Source: Bacteroidota bacterium (GTDB lineage: Bacteria > Bacteroidota > Bacteroidia > Flavobacteriales_F > PHOS-HE28). Taken from it: a stretch of 64,000 nucleotides of DNA. A program made the position numbers and the translations under genes. The stretch spans positions 62,001 to 126,000 of the forward strand of contig JACTMO010000062.1 in the NCBI GenBank assembly GCA_014584605.1, given 5' to 3'. The notes under the pieces are model-generated. The model was given only the letters and a program-made list of their open reading frames with translations. It did not search any database and was not told where the DNA came from. Positions 1 through 11,179 of this stretch are shown here, piece by piece (within the stretch, counting starts at the first letter, position 1; every line of letters starts with the position of its first letter).

Positions 1-11
1 GGAGAACCGTC

Positions 12-503
12 ATGAGACACGGCAACAAGAACAACGCCCTGAGCCGCAAGAAGGCCCACCGCGACGCCCTGCTGAGCAACATGGCCTGCTCGCTGATCGC
101 CCACAAGCGCATCAACACCACCCTGGCCAAGGCCCGCGCCCTGCGCCGCTACGTGGAACCCCTGATCACGCGCAGCAAGGACGACAGCATGCACAACCGC
201 CGCACGGTGTTCACCTACCTGCAGAACAAGGAGGCCACCGCCGCCCTGTTCCGCGACGTGGCCCCCAAGGTGGCCCAACGCCCCGGCGGCTACACCCGCA
301 TCATCAAGCTGGGCAACCGCCTGGGCGATGCCAGCGAGATGGCGATGATCGAACTGGTGGACTTCAACACGGTGTACACCAAGGAAAAGCCCGCCGGCGC
401 CGAGGTGAAGAAGACCCGCCGCAGCCGCCGCCCGGCCGGTGCCGCCAAGGCTGAAGGCAAGACCCCCGAAGCGCCCAAGGCCGACGAGCAGGCCGCCGAC
501 TGA
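12..503 (+). CDS. rplQ: 50S ribosomal protein L17
   Basis: L17 is a structural protein of the large ribosomal subunit. The N-terminus ([20 protein letters not shown]) and the [14 protein letters not shown] and [20 protein letters not shown] segments are classic L17. The body of about 120 residues is followed by a 40-residue Lys/Ala/Pro-rich tail, which makes the protein longer than E. coli L17 (127 aa). A GGAG run lies about 8 nt before the ATG, unusual in this window, where most genes lack a Shine-Dalgarno sequence. In bacteria this gene normally closes the rpoA operon, so rpoA probably lies just outside the left edge. A strong hairpin terminator follows. Confidence 0.97.
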   Translation: MRHGNKNNALSRKKAHRDALLSNMACSLIAHKRINTTLAKARALRRYVEPLITRSKDDSMHNRRTVFTYLQNKEATAALFRDVAPKVAQRPGGYTRIIKLGNRLGDASEMAMIELVDFNTVYTKEKPAGAEVKKTRRSRRPAGAAKAEGKTPEAPKADEQAAD

Positions 504-529
504 AGACACCCCGTCACAGGATCGCATGG

Positions 530-558
530 ACGGCGCCCGCGGGCGCCGTTCTGCTTTC
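530..558 (+). terminator. Rho-independent terminator after rplQ
   Basis: A perfect 20-nt palindrome, ACGGCGCCCGCGGGCGCCGT, is followed by TCTGCTTTCCT. It sits 27 nt after the rplQ stop codon and ends the ribosomal-protein operon. Confidence 0.8.
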
Positions 559-598
559 CTCAACCATCCGGCCGCCCTCCTCTCCCCCATGCCCGATC

Positions 599-606
599 TA
601 CCTTCG
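599..606 (+). promoter_or_regulatory. -7 promoter box TACCTTCG
   Basis: Matches the Bacteroidota -7 element TAnnTTTG with one change. It lies 24 nt before the chosen ATG at 631 and supports that start over the longer ORF-track start. Confidence 0.55.
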
Positions 607-630
607 CGCCCCCTTTCCGTCGCAGTCCCG

Positions 631-2802
631 ATGCCCCTGTTCCGCACGTTCCTTCCGCTGCTGCTGTTGCTGGCCCTCCGCGCCCCCGCCCAACCGCCCG
701 GTTTCTCCGTCACCACCATCGCCTCCGGCATCAACGCCCCCACCGCAGCCGCCTTCCTGCCCGATGGCCGCATGCTGGTGGCCAGGAAGGACGGCCATGT
801 CCTGATCTCGACCACCTCCGTGGACCAGGCCCCGGTAACGCTGGTCACCTATGCGGTGCTGCCCGTGGACAACAGTGCCGAGCACGGCCTGGTCGGGCTT
901 TGGACCAGCCCCTACTTCGCCACGGATTCGCTGTTGTTCGTGTACCGGTCCACCGGCGACCAGCGCAACCGGCTCTCCACCTTCAAGCACCTGGGCAGCA
1001 ACACCCTGCTGACCAGCGAAACGGTGATCTGGGAAACCCCCGTGTACACCGGTTGCTGCCACACCGGCGGCGCCTTCGCCTTCCTGCCGGACAGCACCAT
1101 CCTGCTGGCCGTGGGCGATGACTACACACCGGCCAACGGGCAGAACATGGCCAGTGCCTTCGGCAAGTTGCATCGCTTCCGCTGGGACGGCACCGCCCCG
1201 GACGACAACCCCTTCGCCGATGCCACCCCCGGGCCTTTGAACGCCAACGGCGTGTTGAAGACCATCTACTGCAGCGGCCTGCGCAACCCCTTCCGAGGCC
1301 ATCTGGACCCGGAGACCGGTCGCTTCCTGATCGGGACGGTGGGCGCGAACAACCACGCCCTGGCCTGGGAGGACGTGCACCTGGCCATGCCCGGCGCCAA
1401 CTTCGGCTGGCCCCTGTGCGGCGAGTTGGGCCGGCTGCCCGACGGCACCTGTGACGACCCCGCCTTCACCGATGCGCGGATCTCCTATCCCCACCAGGGA
1501 CTGGGCGCCTCCGTCACCGGTGGAGCGACCTACCGCGGCAGCAACTACCCCGGCATCTGGAACGGCCGTTATTTCTACGGCGACTTCATCCGCGGCTGGG
1601 TGAAGTGGGCCCAGCTGGACGCCTTGGGCGCGGTGGTGGCCGAAGGGACCTTCATGGACACCACCCTCTACGGCGGCACCCAGGCCAACTTCTGCACGCA
1701 GTTGCTGCCCGGCCCCGGCGGCGATCTCTTCTACCTCTCCTATTACGACACGCCCGCGTTCACCGGTGCGGTGAAGCGCATCATCCACACGCCCACCTCG
1801 GGGCCACAGTGCGTGAACGCCGGGGCCGACCTCAGCCTTGGGGTTGGGCCGCAGCTCACCGTGAACTTCACCGCCCAGGCGGTGGACCCCCTGGGTGGCA
1901 CGCCCACCTATACCTGGACCTGGTCGGACGGAACGCCCGCCACCACGGGCGCCGCGGTGCAGCACAGCTTCACCGGTCCCGGCAGCTTCCTCGCCGAGCT
2001 CCACGTGGCGAACGCGGTGGATACCGTGCAGTGCGCCAGCATCCCCATCACCGTGCTGCCGCATGCGCTGGAAATGGATGTGGACCTGCTGCTGGACGGG
2101 CCGTTCGACCCGCTGTCGGGCTGGATGCGCGACGACCTGCGCCTCCAGGGCCTCATCCCCGACCTCGAGCCCTACTCCGCACTGGGCCTGCCCCCGACCA
2201 CCGGGCCCGGTGCGACGCTGATGCCCGGCGCCCTGGCCAACGGAGGGCCCGAGGCCGTGGTGGACTGGGTGCTCGTGGAACTGCGCGATGCGGCCGACCC
2301 GGCCGTCCTGCTCCACCGCGTGCCCGGCCTGCTCCAACGCAATGGCCAGGTGGTTTCGCTGGACGGGGTGTCGCCCCTGACGCTGACCGCACCCGTGCGC
2401 TTCGCCTACGTGGCCCTTCGGCACCGCAACCACCTGGGGGTGATGACCGCCGCACCGCTCGACCTGGGCACCTCTGTCCTGGCCCTGGACCTGCGCGCGC
2501 CCGCATCGCCCTGCCATGGGACCATGCCGCGGCGTGAACGCGGCACCCAACGGACCCTGTGGGCCGGCAACGCCACGCTCGATGGCATGGTGAGCTATGT
2601 GGGCGGCAACAACGACCGCGATGCCGTGCTCGTTTCCATCGGCGGCACCCCACCCACGGCCGTGAGCGCCGGCTATCTTCAGGCCGACGTGAACCTGGAC
2701 GGCCTGGTGAAGTACACCGGGGCGCGCAACGACCGCGATCAGGTGCTGGTCACCATCGGTGGCCTGTCCATCACCGCCGTGCGCCCCGAGCAACTGCCTT
2801 GA
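631..2802 (+). CDS. Exported glucose/sorbosone dehydrogenase-like protein with PKD and C-terminal NDRD-repeat domain
   Basis: The 723-aa protein starts with a signal peptide (MPLFRTFLPLLLLLALRAPAQ). A six-bladed propeller of the GSDH/soluble aldose dehydrogenase type follows, with typical pieces GLVGLWTSP, LRNPFRGHLDPETG and GANFGWPLCGE. Then come a PKD-type Ig fold (YTWTWSDGT...HSFTGPGSF) and a C-terminal region with two copies of a YxGxxNDRDxVLVxIGG motif, ending in EQLP. Family members oxidise aldose sugars using PQQ, but some homologues are non-enzymatic, so substrate and activity are unproven. The start at 631 was chosen from the signal peptide and the upstream -7 box; the ORF track begins earlier at 439 inside rplQ. 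Likely periplasmic or secreted. Confidence 0.85.
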   Translation: MPLFRTFLPLLLLLALRAPAQPPGFSVTTIASGINAPTAAAFLPDGRMLVARKDGHVLISTTSVDQAPVTLVTYAVLPVDNSAEHGLVGLWTSPYFATDSLLFVYRSTGDQRNRLSTFKHLGSNTLLTSETVIWETPVYTGCCHTGGAFAFLPDSTILLAVGDDYTPANGQNMASAFGKLHRFRWDGTAPDDNPFADATPGPLNANGVLKTIYCSGLRNPFRGHLDPETGRFLIGTVGANNHALAWEDVHLAMPGANFGWPLCGELGRLPDGTCDDPAFTDARISYPHQGLGASVTGGATYRGSNYPGIWNGRYFYGDFIRGWVKWAQLDALGAVVAEGTFMDTTLYGGTQANFCTQLLPGPGGDLFYLSYYDTPAFTGAVKRIIHTPTSGPQCVNAGADLSLGVGPQLTVNFTAQAVDPLGGTPTYTWTWSDGTPATTGAAVQHSFTGPGSFLAELHVANAVDTVQCASIPITVLPHALEMDVDLLLDGPFDPLSGWMRDDLRLQGLIPDLEPYSALGLPPTTGPGATLMPGALANGGPEAVVDWVLVELRDAADPAVLLHRVPGLLQRNGQVVSLDGVSPLTLTAPVRFAYVALRHRNHLGVMTAAPLDLGTSVLALDLRAPASPCHGTMPRRERGTQRTLWAGNATLDGMVSYVGGNNDRDAVLVSIGGTPPTAVSAGYLQADVNLDGLVKYTGARNDRDQVLVTIGGLSITAVRPEQLP

Positions 2803-2856
2803 GGGTCGATCCCACAGCTGTGGACAATCGGTCCGGGCGGCGAAGCACGAGCCCGG

Positions 2857-2864
2857 TATCTTTG
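2857..2864 (+). promoter_or_regulatory. -7 promoter box TATCTTTG for carA
   Basis: Perfect TAnnTTTG, only 7 nt before the carA ATG, implying a very short or absent 5' leader. Confidence 0.65.
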
Positions 2865-2871
2865 GCGCCCG

Positions 2872-5350
<2,479 letters not shown>

Positions 5351-5355
5351 GCGGC

Positions 5356-5363
5356 TACCTTCG
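5356..5363 (+). promoter_or_regulatory. -7 promoter box TACCTTCG
   Basis: TAnnTTnG match 23 nt before the ATG at 5387, directly after the eno stop. Confidence 0.55.
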
Positions 5364-5386
5364 CGGGAGCCCCTCGGGGCCGCCCC

Positions 5387-6247
5387 ATGCACCGCGCCCC
5401 GCTGTTCCTGCTCGCCCTCCTGCTGGCACCGGGCATCGGGCAGGCACAGGACCGGGCCGACACCACCGCGTGGCACCAGCCCGTGCGAGGCCCGCTGAAA
5501 CTGCGGGCCATCGGCGGCATGCTGGGCATCACCCTGGAGAACCACGGGCCCATGGGCCTGGAGCGCTTCCTGCAGTTCGCACGGCAGGCGCCCCCCACCT
5601 TGCCCGGCCGTCCTTCGGACTACTACTTCGGCTACTCCAGCACGGCCGTCGGCGGCCTCCTCGGGCCCCGGGCCGCCCTGGCCCGCCTGCGTACCGAGGG
5701 ACCCGCGCCCCGCAACACCGCCGACCGCCGCGGTGTGGAGGACCGCAACAACGAGCACGGATGGACCTTCCATCTGGCCCTCCAACCCCGGCTCTTCCAC
5801 CTGTTCTTCCACACCGACAGCCTGCTGGGCGACACCGCACGCACCGTGGAATACCTGTACACCATCGCACAGACCGAGATCGCGGTGGGCGGCGGCCCCT
5901 ACTGGACGCTCTTCCTGACCAACAACCTCTTCCTGCGCCCCGGCCTGCTCGCGGAACTGGGGCATGCAGGCTCCGGGACGCTCACCGCCACCGGCACCCG
6001 CACCGACGCGTTCCATGGCAGCAGCACCGAGACCAGCATCCTGGACCAGAGCGTGCCCGTGCGTGCCTGCACCTACCTGCGCGCTTCGGCCGCTCTGCAG
6101 GCCGGTTTCCGCATCGCCAAGCGCGTGGACCTGAGCGCACGCGCCCAGTGGGGCACCGGGCTGATGTGGCTGCACGGCGTGGACCTCACGGCCCTGCGCA
6201 GCAGCACCCTGTACGCGCTGGACCTGGCCTTCCTGGTGCGGCGGTGA
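5387..6247 (+). CDS. Exported protein of unknown function, possible outer-membrane barrel
   Basis: The 286-aa protein has a signal peptide (MHRAPLFLLALLLAPGIGQAQ). The mature part has alternating hydrophobic/aromatic stretches and ends in YALDLAFLVRR, which resembles an outer-membrane beta-barrel but has no motif I can name. It lies between eno and a helicase gene with its own promoter, so context gives no function. Confidence 0.75.
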   Translation: MHRAPLFLLALLLAPGIGQAQDRADTTAWHQPVRGPLKLRAIGGMLGITLENHGPMGLERFLQFARQAPPTLPGRPSDYYFGYSSTAVGGLLGPRAALARLRTEGPAPRNTADRRGVEDRNNEHGWTFHLALQPRLFHLFFHTDSLLGDTARTVEYLYTIAQTEIAVGGGPYWTLFLTNNLFLRPGLLAELGHAGSGTLTATGTRTDAFHGSSTETSILDQSVPVRACTYLRASAALQAGFRIAKRVDLSARAQWGTGLMWLHGVDLTALRSSTLYALDLAFLVRR

Positions 6248-6263
6248 AGCCTGTGGGAGGACC

Positions 6264-6272
6264 TACCTTTCG
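6264..6272 (+). promoter_or_regulatory. -7-like box TACCTTTCG upstream of the helicase
   Basis: TACCTTT followed by CG, about 7 nt before the ATG at 6280; another near-leaderless arrangement. Confidence 0.4.
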
Positions 6273-6279
6273 GACCTTC

Positions 6280-8676
6280 ATGGAACATCTCAAGGGCCTC
6301 AACGAGGCGCAGCACGCCGCCGTGGTGCATACCGACGGCCCCAACCTGGTGATCGCCGGTGCCGGATCGGGCAAGACCCGGGTGCTCACCGTGCGCATCG
6401 CCCACCTGCTGGCCGCCCGGGGCGTGGACGCCTTCCGGGTGCTGGCCCTCACCTTCACCAACAGGGCGGCCCGCGAAATGAAGGAGCGCATCGCCCAGGT
6501 GGTGGGGCGGAGCGAGGCCGCGAACCTGTGGATGGGCACCTTCCACAGCGTGTTCGCCCGCATCCTGCGTGCCGAGGCCGAAAAGATCGGCTACCCGAAG
6601 GACTTCACCATCTACGACACCGACGACAGCCGCTCGCTGATCAAGACCATCCTCAAGGAATGGCAGCTGGACGACAAGCTGTACAAACCCAACCAGGTGC
6701 ACGGCCGCATCAGTATCGCCAGGAACAACCTGATCGGTCCGACCGACTACCTGAACAACGCCGAGCTGATGTCCGCCGATGCCGCCGCCCTGCGCCCAAA
6801 GCTCGGCGAGCTCTACAAGGCCTACGCCGAGCGCTGCTTCCGCGCCGGCGCCATGGACTTCGACGACCTGCTGTTCAACACCAACCTGCTCTTCCGCGAC
6901 CACCCCGATGTGATGCTGAAGTACCAGCAGCGCTTCCAGTACATCCTGGTGGACGAGTACCAGGACACCAACCTGGCGCAGTACAACATCGTGCGCACCC
7001 TGGCCGCACGGCACGAGAACCTCACCGTGGTGGGTGACGACAGCCAGAGCATCTACGCCTTCCGCGGCGCGAACATCCAGAACATCCTCAACTTCCGGAA
7101 GGACTGGCCCGAGCATACGCTCTTCAAGCTGGAACAGAACTATCGCAGCACCAAGGTGATCGTGGGGGCCGCCAACTCGGTGATCGAGCGCAACCGCGAC
7201 CAGATCCGCAAATCGGTGTGGACCGACAACAGCGACGGGGAGCGCATCCTGGTGCACCGTGCCATGAGCGACAACGAGGAGGGAGCCTTCGTGGCCAACC
7301 GCATCTTCGAGACCCGCATGCGGCACCAGGTGCCCAACAAGGAGTTCGCCATCCTGTACCGCACCAATGCGCAGAGCCGCAGCATGGAGGAGGCGCTGCG
7401 CAAGCTCAACATCCCGTACCGGATCCACGGCGGTCTGAGCTTCTACCAACGCAAGGAGATCAAGGACCTGCTGGCCTACTTCCGGCTCACCTGCAACCCC
7501 AACGACGAGGAGGCCCTCAAACGGGTCATCAACTACCCGGCGCGCGGCATCGGGCAGACCACCGTGGAGAAGCTCATGGTGGCCGCCGCCGACCGCTCCC
7601 TCAGCGTGTGGGACCTGATGAACGGACACCTCGGGGAGCTCGATGTCCACGACGGCATGCGCAAGCGGCTGGCCGAGTTCGTGCTGATGGTGCGCAGCTT
7701 CCGCACCATGCTCGGCGACCACAGTGCACACGCCCTGGGCGAGCACATCGCCCGCAGCACCGGCCTGCTCAACGACCTGTTCGCCGACCGATCGCCCGAG
7801 GGTGTGAGCCGCTACGAGAACATCCAGGAGCTGCTCGCCGGCATGAAGGCCTTCAGCGACGCTTCCGAGGGGGTGGACAGCCCGCGCACCCTGTCCGACT
7901 TCCTGATCGACGTGGCCCTGCTGACCGACGCCGACAACGAGGACCCGAACGATACCGACCGGGTGAGCCTGATGACCATCCACAGCGCCAAGGGCCTGGA
8001 GTTCGACCACGTCCACATCGTGGGCCTGGAGGAGGAGCTCTTCCCCAACGCGATGAGCCTGACCACACGCGCCGACCTGGAGGAGGAACGCCGCCTGTTC
8101 TACGTGGCCCTCACCCGTGCCCGGGTACGGGCCACGTTGAGCTATGCCATGAGCCGGTACAAGTGGGGGCAGTTCACCAGCGCCGAGCCCAGCCGCTTCA
8201 TCGAGGAGATCGACCCGAAGTACCTTGAGCCGCCCTCCACCAGCCTCCGGGGCCCGCTGTTCCCGGGCGGAGAGCGCCGCAGCACGACAGCGCCCTGGGT
8301 CGGCAAGGCACACGCCTTCGACCGGCCAGCGTCGGAGCGGTCCGGCCATCCGCATCCCGGTACGGAGCGCCCTTCCGCCCGCCCCGCCCCGGGCCGACCG
8401 ACCACACCCCCACCGGCCACGCCGCCTCCCCCACGCCGGAACCTGAAGCGCATCGCCGGCGACGGCGCACCGCTGGAGGCCACTGGCACGCTCGGCCATA
8501 CCGCCCCCGAAGGCATCCACGAGGGTGCCATGGTGGAGCACGAGAAGTTCGGCAAAGGCAAGGTGGTGCGGGTGGAGGGCCGCGCGCCCGACCTCAAGGC
8601 CACGGTGTTCTTCCCCAGCGCCGGGCAGAAGCAACTGCTGCTGCGCTTCGCTAAGTTGCGGGTGATCGAGGGTTGA
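6280..8676 (+). CDS. uvrD: UvrD/PcrA-type superfamily 1 DNA helicase
   Basis: ATP-dependent 3'-5' helicase expected to act in excision repair and clearing of protein-DNA or recombination intermediates. The 798-aa protein has Walker A AGAGSGKTRVL near residue 25, motif II VDEYQDTN, motif III VGDDSQSIYAFRGA, motif IV EQNYRS, motif V MTIHSAKGLEFDHV and motif VI LFYVALTRAR. A Pro-rich linker leads to a C-terminal VEHEKFGKGKVV module typical of PcrA/UvrD. The ORF track begins at 4894 inside eno in a shadow frame. The start MEHLKGLNEAQ at 6280 fits the family N-terminus and the promoter box. Confidence 0.95.
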   Translation: MEHLKGLNEAQHAAVVHTDGPNLVIAGAGSGKTRVLTVRIAHLLAARGVDAFRVLALTFTNRAAREMKERIAQVVGRSEAANLWMGTFHSVFARILRAEAEKIGYPKDFTIYDTDDSRSLIKTILKEWQLDDKLYKPNQVHGRISIARNNLIGPTDYLNNAELMSADAAALRPKLGELYKAYAERCFRAGAMDFDDLLFNTNLLFRDHPDVMLKYQQRFQYILVDEYQDTNLAQYNIVRTLAARHENLTVVGDDSQSIYAFRGANIQNILNFRKDWPEHTLFKLEQNYRSTKVIVGAANSVIERNRDQIRKSVWTDNSDGERILVHRAMSDNEEGAFVANRIFETRMRHQVPNKEFAILYRTNAQSRSMEEALRKLNIPYRIHGGLSFYQRKEIKDLLAYFRLTCNPNDEEALKRVINYPARGIGQTTVEKLMVAAADRSLSVWDLMNGHLGELDVHDGMRKRLAEFVLMVRSFRTMLGDHSAHALGEHIARSTGLLNDLFADRSPEGVSRYENIQELLAGMKAFSDASEGVDSPRTLSDFLIDVALLTDADNEDPNDTDRVSLMTIHSAKGLEFDHVHIVGLEEELFPNAMSLTTRADLEEERRLFYVALTRARVRATLSYAMSRYKWGQFTSAEPSRFIEEIDPKYLEPPSTSLRGPLFPGGERRSTTAPWVGKAHAFDRPASERSGHPHPGTERPSARPAPGRPTTPPPATPPPPRRNLKRIAGDGAPLEATGTLGHTAPEGIHEGAMVEHEKFGKGKVVRVEGRAPDLKATVFFPSAGQKQLLLRFAKLRVIEG

Positions 8677-8717
8677 GGAACAGGCCCAGGCCAAGGAGCG
8701 GTTCGCCGATATCGCCG

Positions 8718-8725
8718 CATCTTCG
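8718..8725 (+). promoter_or_regulatory. -7-like box CATCTTCG
   Basis: Weak TAnnTTnG match (C for the first T) 9 nt before the ATG at 8735. Confidence 0.35.
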
Positions 8726-8734
8726 TTCGCGCCG

Positions 8735-10297
8735 ATGTTCGACAGCTACTTCACCGCAGGCCAGCAGGCCACCATCGCCCTCGCCACCGCGCTGGGCCTG
8801 GGCGCCCTGGCGCTGCACGTGCGCCACCGCGACCGCTGGGCGCTGCTCCTGCTCACCCTGGCGGCCTTCGTGCTGCGCCTCTTCGCCGCCTGGCTCGATC
8901 CCTTCCTCAACGACTGGGACGAGGTGTTCCACGCCGTGGTGGCCAAGAACCTGATCACGGACCCGTTCACGCCCATCCTGTACCGCGAAACGGCCCTACC
9001 GCTCACCGACAGCTGGGCCCGCAACCACGTGTGGCTGCACAAGCCGCCCTTCTTCCTGTGGCAGATCGCCCTTTCGCTGAAGGTCTTCGACCTGGAATAC
9101 TGGGCGGTGCGCCTGCCCAGTGCCCTGTGGATGACCGCCCTGGTGCCCGTGACCGCCCGCATGGCCTGGTTGTTCACCCACGAACGCCGCGTGGCCTTCG
9201 GCGCAGCGTTGCTCACCACCTTCAGCTTCTACATCCAGGAGCTCACCGCCGGGGCGCTCAACACCGACCACAACGACGCCATCTTCATCCCCGTGGTGGC
9301 CTGTAGCTGGTGGGCCCTGCTGGAGCACTGGTGCAGCCGCCGCATGGGCTGGGCCCTGCTGGCCGGGGTGTTCAGCGGATGCGCGCTGCTCACCAAATGG
9401 TACGTGGGCCTCAGCGTGTTCCTGCCCTGGGGGCTCGTGGTGCTCGGTGCCCGCCTGCGTTGGCCGGCGCTGCGGCCGATGCTCATCGCGCTGCTCGTGG
9501 CCTGCACCATCGTCGGCGCTTGGCTCGCCGCCATGTTCATCCGCTTCCCCGCGCTGGCCGCGTTCCAGTGGGGCTTCAAGGTGCAGCATTTCAGCGTGCC
9601 GATCGACGCGCATGAAGGCACGTGGACCTTCCACCTGGACCTGATCGCCGACCTGCTGCCGCCCTATGCCTGGTGGGTGGTGCTGCCCGCCCTGGCCTGG
9701 CTCGTGTTCCGCCTGCCCGCCCCGCGGCACCGTGTGTTCGTGGGCGCCCTCGTGGTCGGTGTGCACGCCTGCTTCGCCGTGGCCGCCACCAAGATGGTGA
9801 GCTACACCCTGGTGCTGCTGCCCCTGTACCTGATCGCCCTGGCCCACGCGCTGTTCACGCTGGTGGATGCGCTCGTGGGCGAGCGGTGGAGCAGCGCCGT
9901 CGGCACTACGGCGCTCGCCCTGTTCGGCGTGCTCGGGCTCGACCTCGAACACACACAGTTCCGCCACAGCAGCTACCGCGGGGACCTGAAGGCGCAGGAC
10001 CCCTGGCGCGAGCGGATGCGTGCGCAGGCCTTCGAGGACACGCTCGTGGCGAAGCTTGAAGGACCCGGTCCGTTCGTGCTCTTCAACGTGCCCTCGCAGC
10101 GCGGCTTCGAGCTCATGTTCCGCTTCGGCATCGAGTGCATCGACGCGATCCCGCCGCAGGAGGTGGTGGACCGCCTGCGCGCCAAGGGCTACACCGTGGC
10201 GGTGCTGCAGGACACCCACCCACCCGATCAGCTGCCGCAAGGCATCCAGCTGGTGCCCGACAGCGTGCTGCTGTACCCGCGCATCCCGAGGGACTGA
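8735..10297 (+). CDS. Polytopic membrane glycosyltransferase (GT39/ArnT-PMT-like)
   Basis: The 520-aa inner-membrane protein has about ten hydrophobic segments. The first extracytoplasmic loop carries the Asp-Glu motif (NDWDEVFHAVVAKNL) typical of lipid-linked-sugar glycosyltransferases of the GT39/ArnT fold; LLTKWYVGLSVFLPW is also typical. A soluble C-terminal domain of about 100 residues follows. The likely role is transfer of a sugar from a polyprenyl-phosphate donor to lipid A, protein or another envelope acceptor; the acceptor cannot be read from sequence. Confidence 0.82.
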   Translation: MFDSYFTAGQQATIALATALGLGALALHVRHRDRWALLLLTLAAFVLRLFAAWLDPFLNDWDEVFHAVVAKNLITDPFTPILYRETALPLTDSWARNHVWLHKPPFFLWQIALSLKVFDLEYWAVRLPSALWMTALVPVTARMAWLFTHERRVAFGAALLTTFSFYIQELTAGALNTDHNDAIFIPVVACSWWALLEHWCSRRMGWALLAGVFSGCALLTKWYVGLSVFLPWGLVVLGARLRWPALRPMLIALLVACTIVGAWLAAMFIRFPALAAFQWGFKVQHFSVPIDAHEGTWTFHLDLIADLLPPYAWWVVLPALAWLVFRLPAPRHRVFVGALVVGVHACFAVAATKMVSYTLVLLPLYLIALAHALFTLVDALVGERWSSAVGTTALALFGVLGLDLEHTQFRHSSYRGDLKAQDPWRERMRAQAFEDTLVAKLEGPGPFVLFNVPSQRGFELMFRFGIECIDAIPPQEVVDRLRAKGYTVAVLQDTHPPDQLPQGIQLVPDSVLLYPRIPRD

Positions 10298-10313
10298 ATT
10301 CCATCGTTCCGCC

Positions 10314-10321
10314 TACCTTTG
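10314..10321 (+). promoter_or_regulatory. -7 promoter box TACCTTTG
   Basis: Perfect consensus 85 nt before the DUF4290 start at 10407, implying a leader of about 75-80 nt, longer than usual in this window. Confidence 0.55.
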
Positions 10322-10406
10322 GCCGAGGCCAGGCCGGAGCGATGTCACCGTTGCTCCATCGCGATCGCCGATCGTAGTGTCCGGCCCCAACGACCTTCCG
10401 CACCGC

Positions 10407-11075
10407 ATGAGCACGCTTCCCGCCGTTCCGTACGACTACAACACGCGCCGTCCGCGCCTGATCATCCCCGAATACGGCCGCCATGTGCAACGCATGGTGG
10501 AGCACTGCATGGCCGTGGAGGACCGCGCCGAGCGCACCCGCCTGGCCAGGGCCATCATCCAGGTGATCGGCCGGCTCAACCCCCAGCTCCGCAGCAGCGA
10601 GAACGCCGACCGCACGCTGTGGGACCACCTCCACATCATGAGCGATTTCAAGCTCGATGTGGACAGCCCCTTCCCCAAGCCGTCGCCTGAGGAGCTCGAC
10701 TCCAAGCCCGCGCGCGTGCCCTACCCGCAGCAGCCCGTCCGCTTCGGCCACTACGGCAAGCTGGTGGAACGCATGATCGAGCAATGCGCGGCCCTGGAGC
10801 CCGGGGAGAAGCGTGATGCCTATGCCCACCTGATCGCCAACCTGATGAAGCGCCAGTTCCTGAGCTGGAACCGCGACACGGTGCCCGACGGGGTGATCCT
10901 CAAGGACCTGCACGACCTGAGCAAGGGGCGCTTGAGGCTCAAGGAGGACCAGCAGCTGGCCAGCACCGACGCCTTGCTGCAGGCCCAGCGCAACGGCCCC
11001 CGCAACGAGGCCGAGGTGCGCAAGCGCGGCAAGAAGCGGCACCGCAACCGCAACAAGAAGGGCGGCCGGTACTGA
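10407..11075 (+). CDS. DUF4290 family protein
   Basis: The 222-aa soluble protein has PYDYNTRRPRLIIPEYGRHVQRMVEHC, the hallmark opening of the Bacteroidota-restricted DUF4290 family. A second YGKLVERMIEQCAALE repeat occurs near residue 115, suggesting internal duplication. The C-terminus is very basic (RKRGKKRHRNRNKKGGRY), which suggests nucleic-acid or ribosome binding; that is inference. It is directly upstream of murA, and DUF4290 is often found next to murA. Function unknown. The ATG at 10407 begins the conserved region; the track's earlier start is a shadow. Confidence 0.85.
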   Translation: MSTLPAVPYDYNTRRPRLIIPEYGRHVQRMVEHCMAVEDRAERTRLARAIIQVIGRLNPQLRSSENADRTLWDHLHIMSDFKLDVDSPFPKPSPEELDSKPARVPYPQQPVRFGHYGKLVERMIEQCAALEPGEKRDAYAHLIANLMKRQFLSWNRDTVPDGVILKDLHDLSKGRLRLKEDQQLASTDALLQAQRNGPRNEAEVRKRGKKRHRNRNKKGGRY

Positions 11076-11179
11076 AGGCCCCCGCGCCGTTGTGAGGCCG
11101 TGGTTGTTAGCAGCCCGGCGCACATGGCCTGCGCGACAGCGTTCCCACGCCCTTGCTTCGCGGCAAGAAGTGCCATGCC

